This document shows, piece by piece, positions 8,984-15,045 of a DNA stretch of 20,267 nt. Source of the stretch: a virus. Position 1 is the stretch's first letter; each line of letters starts with the position of its first letter. Below the pieces are notes generated by a model, which was given only the letters and a program-made list of their open reading frames with translations, did no database searches and was not told where the DNA came from. The DNA is taken from the IMG/VR virus record IMGVR_UViG_3300035698_011874, positions 1 through 20,267 of that record; one strand, written 5' to 3'. Both the position numbers and the translations under genes were made by a program.

Positions 8984-9835
8984 TTGTATTCCTCTGTCTG
9001 CTTTGGTTATCCGATAAAGCTGCAGAGTACACACTACCACACAAAAGATCCCAGTTACTCCGCTTGCCGTAGGGCAATACAGAAAACTTTTGATAGTGAT
9101 CGTATCGGGCATACCATTTGTAGATACGTCTTGTCACATACTTCTGAGGACAATGCCAGTACCTATAAGTTATGCCAGCATGCTGCTCTACAAACACCGG
9201 ATTCGGGGGCGTCGAGCCGTCGCACCCGCGCACAACCCGCATCTCATCAGTGCATTTTGCACAGGATGAGTATGCTTTGAGTGCGCCTGCGTGGAATCCG
9301 GCTAAAATTCTAAACCCGAAGTGTCCTCAGCAGAGGGTGCTGATGAGTTCATGATTGCTCTCTGTAATTCACTCAGCAATTTAAACGGCACTCTCTTAAG
9401 GAAACTATCGGGTACTTCATCATCTACTAATTCCAATTTGACAACAGTTCCGTTGCCATCCTTCAGGTTCTTGACATCTTTCAGACACCTTTTAACCAGC
9501 AACTTTGTGTTATCAGGGTCAGTCAGGAAATACTTCAAGGTCTCTTTTTCCGTCATCCCCTTCTCCAGTAGTACTGATACGATTACAGCCTCGTCGTCTG
9601 AGTTGTAGTTTCTCACTTTGAACACAGGCCACTGTGACCTATCATCCGGGTAGGTCTTTTTATAGGCATCAGGTACCCAAAATGAGAACTCCTCTGATCC
9701 ATACAGTACCATACCTGCAAGAGCTCTGGGTAATCCTACATCTTTTACGTTGCCTTCTGCTTCAATTTTCTTGTTGATCTCAGCCTTAGCTGATCTTTTG
9801 GCGGGCTTCCCGGCACTTTTCTTCTTGTAAGCCAT
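8973..9835 (-). CDS. Tail assembly chaperone, long form made by -1 frameshift (gpGT-like)
   Basis: If ribosomes slip back one base at GGGTTTA (9317-9311), the upstream chaperone continues into an open frame from base 9311 to the TAA at 8973-8975, adding 112 residues to 175 for about 287 in total. This extension frame has no stop over its full length and no convincing start of its own, and it ends 11 bases inside the tape measure gene, exactly as the lambda G/T arrangement does. The extension starts RILAGFHAGALKAYSSCAKC and carries Cys at CAKC, RGCDG and WHCPQ, a possible zinc-binding set, followed by many Tyr, Arg and Trp. In lambda the long form binds the tape measure and the short form coats it; the same split is inferred here. 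Slip site phase and position are seen directly; slipping itself is not proven. Confidence 0.85.
9243..9270 (-). other. Stem-loop downstream of the slip site
   Basis: On the minus strand CTCATC, two bases, GTGCA, loop AAA, TGCAC, one base, GATGAG form an 11-pair hairpin with one small asymmetric internal loop. It starts about 40 bases after the slip heptamer, further than the 5-9 bases of classical stimulators, so a role in frameshifting is only possible. A second imperfect GC-rich hairpin lies at 9204-9228. Confidence 0.4.
9302..9835 (-). CDS. Tail assembly chaperone, short form (gpG-like)
   Basis: A 177-residue soluble protein that should coat the tape measure while the tube polymerises. 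The start is put at ATG 9835 (MAYKKKSAGKPAKRSAKAE), served by AAGGAG at 9844-9849 with 8-base spacing. The frame is open ten codons further up to 9865, but that would overlap the preceding gene by 28 bases and place the ribosome site inside the coding part. The N-terminus is strongly basic. The core contains VPDAYKKTYPDDRSQWPVFK and then an acidic helical region with LLSELQRAIMNSS near the end, similar to the closing Leu-Gln helix of HK97 gp14-type chaperones. It lies after the tube gene and before the tape measure, the fixed place for this function. The last codons contain the slip site for the long form. Confidence 0.8.
   Translation of the reverse strand: MAYKKKSAGKPAKRSAKAEINKKIEAEGNVKDVGLPRALAGMVLYGSEEFSFWVPDAYKKTYPDDRSQWPVFKVRNYNSDDEAVIVSVLLEKGMTEKETLKYFLTDPDNTKLLVKRCLKDVKNLKDGNGTVVKLELVDDEVPDSFLKRVPFKLLSELQRAIMNSSAPSAEDTSGLEF
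9311..9317 (-). promoter_or_regulatory. Programmed -1 ribosomal frameshift slip site GGGTTTA
   Basis: Read on the minus strand the heptamer is G GGT TTA, with GGT and TTA being zero-frame codons of the short chaperone. It therefore fits the X XXY YYZ rule for simultaneous slippage of the P- and A-site tRNAs. The zero-frame stop TAG is two codons later (9302-9304). The same heptamer is the known slip site of the yeast L-A virus. Slippage leads into the 112-codon extension that ends at 8973. Confidence 0.82.
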
Positions 9836-9837
9836 TG

Positions 9838-10035
9838 TCACTTCTCCTTCGAAAGGGTTATCCATCCTCGACGGTTCGCTTCGTTTACATCTTCGGCAAC
9901 CTGTCGGACGCGCTTATTGCGCAAATACTCTTTGGCTATGACTGCTTTTTCCTGCGGAGATACATAGAGGCGGCCCTTAGATGGGTCATCCGTGATGATT
10001 TTTAGTACCTCATCCCTTACAGATGGTTTACTCAT
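9838..10035 (-). CDS. Small conserved-position protein before the tail chaperones (65 aa)
   Basis: A 65-residue, highly charged soluble protein (MSKPSVRDEVLKIITDDPSK at the start). AAGGAG sits seven bases before the ATG. The sequence reads like a compact helical protein: KAVIAKEYLRNKRVRQVAED in the middle could be a helix pair, and the ending is GWITLSKEK. I see no DNA-binding motif I would trust. Its stop is two bases ahead of the chaperone ATG, and the chaperone's ribosome site lies inside its last codons, so the two are probably translated together. It follows the tail-tube terminator, hence would be made at a lower level than the tube protein. Function unknown; a tail assembly helper is an inference from place. 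Confidence 0.55.
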   Translation of the reverse strand: MSKPSVRDEVLKIITDDPSKGRLYVSPQEKAVIAKEYLRNKRVRQVAEDVNEANRRGWITLSKEK

Positions 10036-10059
10036 GGTCTCTCCTTGAGGAGGTAAAAG

Positions 10060-10088
10060 AAAGGGCGGCGTATATCGCGCCGCCCTTT
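10060..10088 (-). terminator. Intrinsic terminator after the tail tube gene
   Basis: A perfect 11-bp inverted repeat, AAAGGGCGGCG (10060-10070) against CGCCGCCCTTT (10078-10088), with a 7-base loop. In the minus-strand transcript it is followed by TTTCTTTTA, a fair U-rich tract. It lies 42 bases beyond the stop of the tail tube gene. Since tail genes follow on the same strand, it is probably a partial terminator that lowers expression downstream. Confidence 0.8.
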
Positions 10089-10129
10089 ATATGTTACTTT
10101 ATGTGCTCTGTAAGTCCTTGATATAGAAG

Positions 10130-11095
10130 CTACCCCGAGATTCCTACGAGCAAATAAAACTCGTTATCATCAGGTGCGGCGACACTCTTAAAAGTGATAG
10201 CCTCTGTGACAAGACCGCCTCTGTCTCCATCCTGTAAACTATTCACGACCTGCAACTGCTTGAAATAGTATACAAAATTTGTGGTGGCAAAAGTCATATC
10301 GTTCAAGTTACTGTCGGGACTCAGATTCTGAGCATACCACTCCCGTTCTGCATAGGTGTGCAGATAAGGATCAATAGTGACTTCTGGTTTGCGGTTGACG
10401 ATGTGCGCACCTTTGTATCCCGATGCGTCCGTAGGATCGACTTCCATCTGAGTTTCGATACCCAGGTTCATACTAATTGCGTTACAATCAATGTCTGTGT
10501 ACCCACCGGCTTCGACAGAGGCACTTAACACACTGTCAGGAGTGGTTGCAAGTACATTAGCTGAAGTGAACGCTACTTCTCTGTCAGTGATGCTGGCTAT
10601 CTGACCCATAAAGCTATAATCCATGCGGACCGGATTACCAATTTGATCCAACATGAAGGCAACTGTGCCGGTACACCCGCTGAGCTTAACTACTCTCTGC
10701 CCGGGGGCATCACATTCTGCTGTGTCCGCTATTTCCATCGTGACTGTCGTGCACTCAGTAGAATCAGTTACCCAAGCCACTCCACCAGCCATAGCATCCT
10801 GACGCATACCGCAGGCTCTGAGAAGCTTACCATAGGACGGTACAACCGATAGATCCGTAGTAGACCCAGGAGCTACATCAACTGAGAAGGAACACGTCGC
10901 CATCTGCTTACCAGGTACGTCAGTTAGCTTACTGAAATTACTCAGATTTACTGGACGCTCATAGCGATCAATAGTAGCCGCGTAAGCTACATTGTATCCG
11001 GGGATATCATAGTCAGTTTCGGCTAAAGTCTCGGCAGCATATCTTGTTGATTCTACTTTAGCTCCGATAAATTTTCTCGCCGTAAGGAATCCCAT
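10130..11095 (-). CDS. Major tail tube protein
   Basis: A 321-residue protein beginning MGFLTARKFIGAKVESTRYA, with TAGGAG nine bases ahead. The N-terminus, with an early residue pattern of ...KVE...YAAETLAETDYD..., is the kind seen in siphovirus tail tube subunits: it opens with loading/adapter statements and then strands such as KQMATCSFSVDVAPGSTTDL. Thr, Val, Asp and Ser are abundant and the fold would be mostly beta. The place is right: after the terminator candidate and before the chaperones and tape measure. A strong hairpin terminator follows, which fits a gene whose product is needed in many copies per virion. The family is inferred from order and composition more than from a single diagnostic motif. 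An alternative, a head structural protein, is unlikely at this position. Confidence 0.72.
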   Translation of the reverse strand: MGFLTARKFIGAKVESTRYAAETLAETDYDIPGYNVAYAATIDRYERPVNLSNFSKLTDVPGKQMATCSFSVDVAPGSTTDLSVVPSYGKLLRACGMRQDAMAGGVAWVTDSTECTTVTMEIADTAECDAPGQRVVKLSGCTGTVAFMLDQIGNPVRMDYSFMGQIASITDREVAFTSANVLATTPDSVLSASVEAGGYTDIDCNAISMNLGIETQMEVDPTDASGYKGAHIVNRKPEVTIDPYLHTYAEREWYAQNLSPDSNLNDMTFATTNFVYYFKQLQVVNSLQDGDRGGLVTEAITFKSVAAPDDNEFYLLVGISG

Positions 11096-11121
11096 TTTGT
11101 TTCTCCTATTTGAAGGTCTTT

Positions 11122-11133
11122 ATATGATTATGG
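11122..11133 (-). repeat. Dispersed 12-base repeat, copy 1 (upstream of tail tube gene)
   Basis: The minus strand reads CCATAATCATAT. This exact 12-mer also occurs at 15204-15215 and 17681-17692. Here it lies in the gap before the tail tube gene, ahead of its ribosome site. The extended context, TAG(C/T)CCATAATCATAT, is shared with the copy before the portal gene. CATAAT is close to a sigma-70 -10 box, but I find no matching -35 box. Confidence 0.4.
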
Positions 11134-11139
11134 ACTAGG

Positions 11140-11634
11140 TTACGCTTTTGTTGTCGGGTCCAGCCTCAATTGCTGATATCTGATACTCAGCGTAAAGGTC
11201 ACCCCACAGCTTGGCTTATTAACTGTTAGCCCAAACGGACGTACTAGAGCCACCTGTGCCATAAAGCACGTACACGTACCGTCCGCATGTTCTAACCCGA
11301 AATGCTCCCCCACCATTCTCTCAATGTCTTGGATAATTCCGTCTTGAGTATCTGCAGGGTTGTAACTAGTGTGCAGGAATACGTGTAACAATACCTGCAA
11401 CTCCTTTTGCACAGTCTTAAAAGTCGAGCTATTAGTATCAAAACTATTTGTTCTCTCATCTCCCATCACCAGGACTACTGAAGGAAACACCTTCATCTGC
11501 TCCATGGATGGCGTAACGGTGTGTACTTCTATGATATCGTTGTTGTATCCACCGTTCTTTTTGATGTTCTTGAGCTGATAAACAAGTGCATCCCGTATGC
11601 GGCGGCGTACCGACTGTTCAGTGGCTACAGCCAT
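11140..11634 (-). CDS. Tail completion / tail terminator-like protein
   Basis: A 164-residue soluble protein starting MAVATEQSVRRRIRDALVYQ. The early helix (RIRDALVYQLKNIKK), then the strand PSVVLVMGDE and the pattern LQVLLHVFLHTSYNPADTQD followed by IIQDIERMVGEHF, match the general alpha/beta plan of small tail terminators that cap the growing tube and connect it to the head, in the style of HK97 gp11 or lambda gpU. It stands between the gp10-like and tail tube genes, the expected slot. Its ATG shares a base with the preceding stop codon (TAATG), so translation is likely coupled. The protein has three Cys near its C-terminus (CTCF and PSCG), which I cannot interpret. Family placement is inferred; a connector is the main alternative. 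Confidence 0.6.
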   Translation of the reverse strand: MAVATEQSVRRRIRDALVYQLKNIKKNGGYNNDIIEVHTVTPSMEQMKVFPSVVLVMGDERTNSFDTNSSTFKTVQKELQVLLHVFLHTSYNPADTQDGIIQDIERMVGEHFGLEHADGTCTCFMAQVALVRPFGLTVNKPSCGVTFTLSIRYQQLRLDPTTKA

Positions 11635-11936
11635 TATCTTGATACCTTCTCTTTTATCTCAGTAAGAATCTTCATCTGCTCTCTGTACTGGACCTGCTGA
11701 TTCTTTTCTATGATGATGATACGGTCAGTATTGTTAGACACACCTGTCTTAAGGGTTGCCGTAGAGCCCGATACATTCAAAGCCCATACCACAGAGCCGC
11801 CTAGCAACCCTATGATGGCCGCTACACCTACTATAGTCGACTTATAAAAATTTCTCTGACTCATGAATTCTTTCCTGCATTCAGTTTTCTCTGTAGTAAG
11901 GAGCTCATCAAGCACCTGTCTGTCATGTTCTTGCAT
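11634..11936 (-). CDS. Small single-pass membrane protein in the head-tail gene block
   Basis: A 100-residue protein with an acidic, hydrophilic head (residues 1-30), one clear membrane-spanning segment (STIVGVAAIIGLLGGSVVWA, about residues 33-52) and a charged C-terminal tail that could form a coiled coil (YREQMKILTEIKEKV). There is no signal-peptidase site. The ATG follows the TAA of the preceding gene directly (TAAATG), and its own stop shares a base with the next ATG, so it is embedded in the head-tail connector operon. An internal ATG (residue 25, MSQRNFYKS) has an AGGAAAG site upstream and would give a 76-residue form that keeps the membrane segment. It resembles small phage membrane proteins of the XhlA or holin-accessory sort only in plan, with the coiled coil after the segment. 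Function unknown. Confidence 0.6.
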   Translation of the reverse strand: MQEHDRQVLDELLTTEKTECRKEFMSQRNFYKSTIVGVAAIIGLLGGSVVWALNVSGSTATLKTGVSNNTDRIIIIEKNQQVQYREQMKILTEIKEKVSR

Positions 11937-12323
11937 TTAAACCGCCAGTATTTCACGCGCACTATCCTCGATAAGTTGCAGTACATCATTCTCGACAAAC
12001 GCTGTCCACTCTTCCTCGATGTACAGCCTCTTCGGAAGACCGTGCAAACCATACTCATGCTGTGCTAAGTAGTCTACGTCTGACCCCAGTATGAACTCTA
12101 AAGACTTTCCGGAGTCGATTATTTCTGTTTGTATAGAGCCTCTAAGATTACCAGTCACAACATTCAGTCCCGGTGGACCACTCATCTGCTCTGATTTTAT
12201 CTCTTCAGCGAACTCCCTGAGCCTCGGATCAAGCTTCTCCTCTACTACCTCATCAAGCTTACCTAGCTTATTAAGGGTAGCTATTACTTTCTCGAGTCCA
12301 TCTACCCTCAGTCCGGTAGCCAT
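11937..12323 (-). CDS. HK97 gp10-like head-tail joining protein
   Basis: A 128-residue protein of the HK97-gp10 family, which in siphophages acts at the head-tail junction or in tail completion. Diagnostic features are the helix LREFAEEIKSEQMSGPPGLN, the motif VVTGNLRGSIQTEII near residue 62, and the turn DYLAQHEYGLHGLPKRLYI near residue 85; TGNLRxSI followed by a YxxxxEYG element is the family hallmark. Length is normal for the family. Its ATG follows the connector stop by one base (TAAAATG) and its own stop abuts the next ATG, so the cluster is read as one coupled set. No anomaly is seen. Confidence 0.82.
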   Translation of the reverse strand: MATGLRVDGLEKVIATLNKLGKLDEVVEEKLDPRLREFAEEIKSEQMSGPPGLNVVTGNLRGSIQTEIIDSGKSLEFILGSDVDYLAQHEYGLHGLPKRLYIEEEWTAFVENDVLQLIEDSAREILAV

Positions 12324-12324
12324 T

Positions 12325-13194
12325 TTACGCCATCATCGTTAGTCTGCGGTATGGATCGAGTATCATGCGGACTTCAGCTTGAAGCTTAGCCGGGGATCCA
12401 TCAGATCTACGTATTGTTTCTCCCTCGCTGGTAGTCCCTGAGTTCTCGAAATCATCCTTATGCTGATACATGTAGCGTATCTGCATCTCCACTGCTTCAG
12501 TTATGTCTGAGTGAGATTCGGCGAGAGCCCTGCTTGTTACAGAGTCTATTGTGCCATCTTCACCGGTCGATATCTGGTTAGTGAGGTCTTCATACTCTGT
12601 GAGAAGCTCCCCGGCTTCGAATACGCCCGTTAATACCTCTATAGTCGCGGTAGTGGCATCTGCACTAACAACGCGCCCCATGGCACCTGTGGTGCCTCCT
12701 ATGACGTAGTTATCTGCGGTGAATGAATTGGTGATAACAAATACTGAGTTGACTGGGTGATATGCCATGCCGCCAGAGTATACTATCTTGAGGGCTCTCT
12801 CAGCGTTATCAAATGATACGCCATCTACCACCACACCGTCCTGGTAAGTAGATATGAAGTAATTAGAGGAGTTTACCGTTGATTCGGAGCCATCAAAAGT
12901 ACTCGATTGGTCTGTCTCAACAGAAGTGATGCTCCATACAGGCGATACTGCGGTTTTGTATGACCATTTGTCATAGATAGTGTCAAAGAATTCAGTATAC
13001 GACTTGATGAATATCTCTTTATCAAGGAATTTCGTGACCTGTGCCGATACAGAATGTACCAGTGCCTGCACCTGCCTCTGGGCAAGTACTGTATTTCCTA
13101 GAGAGGTGGCTGGGTCTATATGAAACAGGGCACGCTCAGTGGACGTAAGGGGCTCTATACGTGCAACATCAGTGAGTGCTTTTTGTATAGCCAT
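12325..13194 (-). CDS. Head-tail connector protein with an inserted beta domain
   Basis: A 289-residue protein in the slot where HK97-type phages encode the gp6-like connector ring that binds the portal. The N-terminal helical part (MAIQKALTDVARIEPLTSTE, then VQALVHSVSAQVTKFLDKEI) and the C-terminal helices (ITEAVEMQIRYMYQHKDDFE and AEVRMILDPYRRLTMMA) match the helical plan of such connectors, in which a C-terminal helix and tail follow a core bundle. Most connectors of this kind are around 100-200 residues. Here an extra part at about residues 155-210 (NYVIGGTTGAMGRVVSADAT, TIEVLTGVFEAGELL) has the strand pattern of small beta domains common in phage structural proteins and probably decorates the neck. 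AAAGG lies upstream of the ATG. Family is inferred from order and helices. Confidence 0.6.
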   Translation of the reverse strand: MAIQKALTDVARIEPLTSTERALFHIDPATSLGNTVLAQRQVQALVHSVSAQVTKFLDKEIFIKSYTEFFDTIYDKWSYKTAVSPVWSITSVETDQSSTFDGSESTVNSSNYFISTYQDGVVVDGVSFDNAERALKIVYSGGMAYHPVNSVFVITNSFTADNYVIGGTTGAMGRVVSADATTATIEVLTGVFEAGELLTEYEDLTNQISTGEDGTIDSVTSRALAESHSDITEAVEMQIRYMYQHKDDFENSGTTSEGETIRRSDGSPAKLQAEVRMILDPYRRLTMMA

Positions 13195-13206
13195 TAAGAA
13201 TACCTT

Positions 13207-13320
13207 TTACGTGATATTGATTATGCCTTCAGTATTCCATTGGATAATGAAATCACCTGTTGATGAGCTTTTATCTGTACCAAAATCAATAGGGAAAGGG
13301 AGGGGGAGTCCCTCCCTTAT
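13207..13320 (-). other. Protein-like 37-codon open stretch without an ATG
   Basis: The gap between the capsid-adjacent gene and the connector gene is open in one frame from 13320 to the TAA at 13207-13209. The conceptual peptide includes LPLPFPIDFGTDKSSSTGDF followed by IIQWNTEGIINIT, which reads like ordinary protein. There is no ATG, GTG or TTG start in frame, and the 5' part overlaps the hairpin at 13296-13318. It could be a small virion protein with an unusual start or the remnant of one. The rest of the gap shows nothing else. Confidence 0.3.
13296..13318 (-). terminator. Hairpin terminator-like element after the capsid-adjacent gene
   Basis: A perfect 9-bp inverted repeat, AAGGGAGGG (13296-13304) against CCCTCCCTT (13310-13318), with a 5-base loop, 13 bases beyond the stop at 13332. 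In the minus-strand transcript it is followed by TCCCTATTGATTTT, a weak U tract. It is likely a leaky terminator or an RNA-stabilising 3' end. Confidence 0.6.
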
Positions 13321-13331
13321 TTACCCAGCAA

Positions 13332-13763
13332 TTAAACGTCAAAAACTATCGTGTTGGCACCAGTTGGTACTGACTGAGCTTTGTTAAGCACAGCAACAAC
13401 ACCGAAATCAACCGGATTTGCAGCCACGACACTCTTAACAATCATGTACTTCTTGTCCCCACCAACGTGGACGCGTGCTACCTGCACAGCGTTATCATTA
13501 GCGGACGTAACAGCAGTGAACGCGGCACCTGTGATAAGAACAGCTGAGCTGGCATCATCGGTGTTGTCGTTCGTAGAAAGCACGGTTACTGTGTTAGTAC
13601 CAGTAGCTTCTCCACTGTTCATGATGATGAGAGCTTCGTTGTATCCAGAGACATCAATACCCAGACCTGATGCATCTGCCTCACCATTGTAGTACGTCTC
13701 AGCAGTGTAGGCGTCTGCACCTACAAGCTGAACAGTTTTTGTCATTTCTGTGATCTTATTCAT
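13332..13763 (-). CDS. Small abundant head protein, possible capsid decoration protein
   Basis: A 143-residue protein placed immediately after the major capsid gene, the common position of decoration or head-stabilising proteins. It is rich in Ala, Val, Thr and Asn with strand-like stretches (YNEALIIMNSGEATGTNTVT, KKYMIVKSVVAANPVDFGVV) and no membrane segment. A TAGGAG site precedes the ATG by six bases. It is bracketed by two hairpins, one after the capsid gene and one after itself, so its message is likely cut off from the genes that follow, which fits a product made in many copies. I cannot name a family; the pattern of strand, EATGTNTVTVLSTND, strand resembles small beta-sandwich virion proteins I have seen next to capsid genes. 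A minor tail role is the weaker alternative. Confidence 0.6.
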   Translation of the reverse strand: MNKITEMTKTVQLVGADAYTAETYYNGEADASGLGIDVSGYNEALIIMNSGEATGTNTVTVLSTNDNTDDASSAVLITGAAFTAVTSANDNAVQVARVHVGGDKKYMIVKSVVAANPVDFGVVAVLNKAQSVPTGANTIVFDV

Positions 13764-13801
13764 ATTGTTCTCCTATAGAACGGTTAGAGCTGTTTTAAAA
13801 A

Positions 13802-13820
13802 GGGGGACTTGAAGTCCCCC
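13802..13820 (-). terminator. Intrinsic terminator after the major capsid gene
   Basis: GGGGGACT (13802-13809) pairs with AGTCCCCC (13813-13820) around a 3-base loop. In the minus-strand transcript the stem is followed by TTTTTAAAA, a classical U run. It begins eight bases after the capsid stop codon. Because more head genes follow, read-through must occur, so it probably sets the ratio of capsid to later proteins. Confidence 0.85.
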
Positions 13821-13827
13821 AAGTTAC

Positions 13828-15033
13828 TTATGCAGCAATCTTAGCATCGCTGATAACAGCGAAACTATCTTCTCTACGAAGGTTGAAATCAAAAGATCCA
13901 AACGCGGCGATGAGAACCTGATTCTGCTTGAACGGTGTAGCAGCCTGCTCTGAAACTCTGATCTCCATCCCGCCCCATGACGCCAACAACATCTGGCTCC
14001 AATCACCAAAGAGGATATAAGAACAATCAGACGATGTGCCCTTAGACAAATTCACAGGAACGAGAGTAGAAGTTTCAAACCCGTAGCCCAGGAACTCTGC
14101 GATACCGGCGTTAGACTTCTTCTGAAGGTAGTAAGCGCCATCAGAAGCCGCAGCGTAAGGCATAACCTTAGTCTGACGAAGAACCTTAGCAATCTGCGGA
14201 GAAGTGACATAGGAGAGGTTACCCTCAAGTGTGTCGACCTTTTCCAGCTCGTGTACCAGGTTATCCATGTCATCCCAGTCCGGGAGAGCACCGTTTGCAC
14301 CAAGAGTAACTGTTGTAATACCAGCGTACTGCGTGACACCGCGAGGTTCATCAGCAAGACCCGTACCGTATACAGCTGCCTGCTCAAGCTTTCTGCTCAT
14401 AGCATAGCCGAGTTCTTCACGGATAAGTCCTTCAACACCGATCGTAGTCTGCTTCAAAAGTTCACGTGAGAGGGTAGTCCAGGCACGCAAATACTTCGGA
14501 CGGAGAGAAATCTGACCAAAAGCAGCGGTAGATTCCGTAACTTCTTCTTCAGATCCGCCCCAATAAGCGGTGTTCCCTGAAGTCACCTTGTTCATGGTGA
14601 TCTCACCAGAACCGAGTCCACTCAGTCTGCGGATACCAACGGTATTCAAAATCGGACGCCCAGCTTTAGCCAGCGAGATGACCTCATCCATTTCATCTGT
14701 CGGGGCGAGGAATCCACCGGAAGCTCCGGTGTCAACATTAACTGACTTTGCGATAACGTCAGAAATCTCTTTTTCATACTCAGCGTCAGTCCAGTCGCCA
14801 CGATATGAAGCGGCAACGGCTTTTGCGAAAGAGAACTTCTGTTTTTCATCTTCATATCCAGGGACCTTAAAGCCCACTGCATACTTCTCAGTCAGTGCGT
14901 TTACTTCTTCAGTAAGCTTGGTGATGCTTTCAGCCATAGCAGACTTATCTTCAGTTTGTGACGACTTGAACTCCTCAACACTTGTGCTGAGTTCAGTCAT
15001 TTTGGATTTAATATCTTCAATTAGTGTAGCCAT
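13828..15033 (-). CDS. Major capsid protein, HK97 fold (with N-terminal delta domain)
   Basis: A 401-residue phage_capsid family protein that builds the icosahedral shell. Residues 1-50 form a charged coiled coil (KSKMTELSTSVEEFKSSQTE and onward), the delta domain that acts as a built-in scaffold and is removed by the protease. The mature part begins around the motif VNVDTGASGGFLAPTDEM near residue 95, a usual cleavage and start region of HK97-type subunits. Further hallmarks are AGRPILNTVGIRRL, AYWGGSEEEVTES, LRPKYLRAWTTLSRELL, YGTGLADEPRGV near residue 220, and AFGSFDFNLRREDSFAVI at the end. CAGGAG lies eight bases before the ATG, directly after the protease stop. A strong terminator follows. 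No separate scaffold gene is seen, which fits the delta domain arrangement. Confidence 0.95.
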   Translation of the reverse strand: MATLIEDIKSKMTELSTSVEEFKSSQTEDKSAMAESITKLTEEVNALTEKYAVGFKVPGYEDEKQKFSFAKAVAASYRGDWTDAEYEKEISDVIAKSVNVDTGASGGFLAPTDEMDEVISLAKAGRPILNTVGIRRLSGLGSGEITMNKVTSGNTAYWGGSEEEVTESTAAFGQISLRPKYLRAWTTLSRELLKQTTIGVEGLIREELGYAMSRKLEQAAVYGTGLADEPRGVTQYAGITTVTLGANGALPDWDDMDNLVHELEKVDTLEGNLSYVTSPQIAKVLRQTKVMPYAAASDGAYYLQKKSNAGIAEFLGYGFETSTLVPVNLSKGTSSDCSYILFGDWSQMLLASWGGMEIRVSEQAATPFKQNQVLIAAFGSFDFNLRREDSFAVISDAKIAA

Positions 15034-15045
15034 TATTTACTCCTG

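Noticed and set aside
8984-9109. Upstream extension of the tape measure to an ATG at 9112
   Set aside because: The ATG at 8983 has a good GAGGA site, the longer N-terminus has no tape measure character, and it would run through the chaperone extension for over 130 bases.
8973-9242. Chaperone extension as a separate gene starting at ATG 9242
   Set aside because: No ribosome site ahead of that ATG, and the frame is open upstream all the way to the slip site.
9836-9865. Upstream start (9865) for the short tail chaperone
   Set aside because: It would overlap the preceding gene by 28 bases and put the only good ribosome site inside the coding part; ATG 9835 fits better.
13212-13225. A fourth copy of the 12-base repeat (CATAATCAATAT)
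   Set aside because: It carries an inserted base and a change, and falls in the protein-like open stretch, so the likeness is probably chance.
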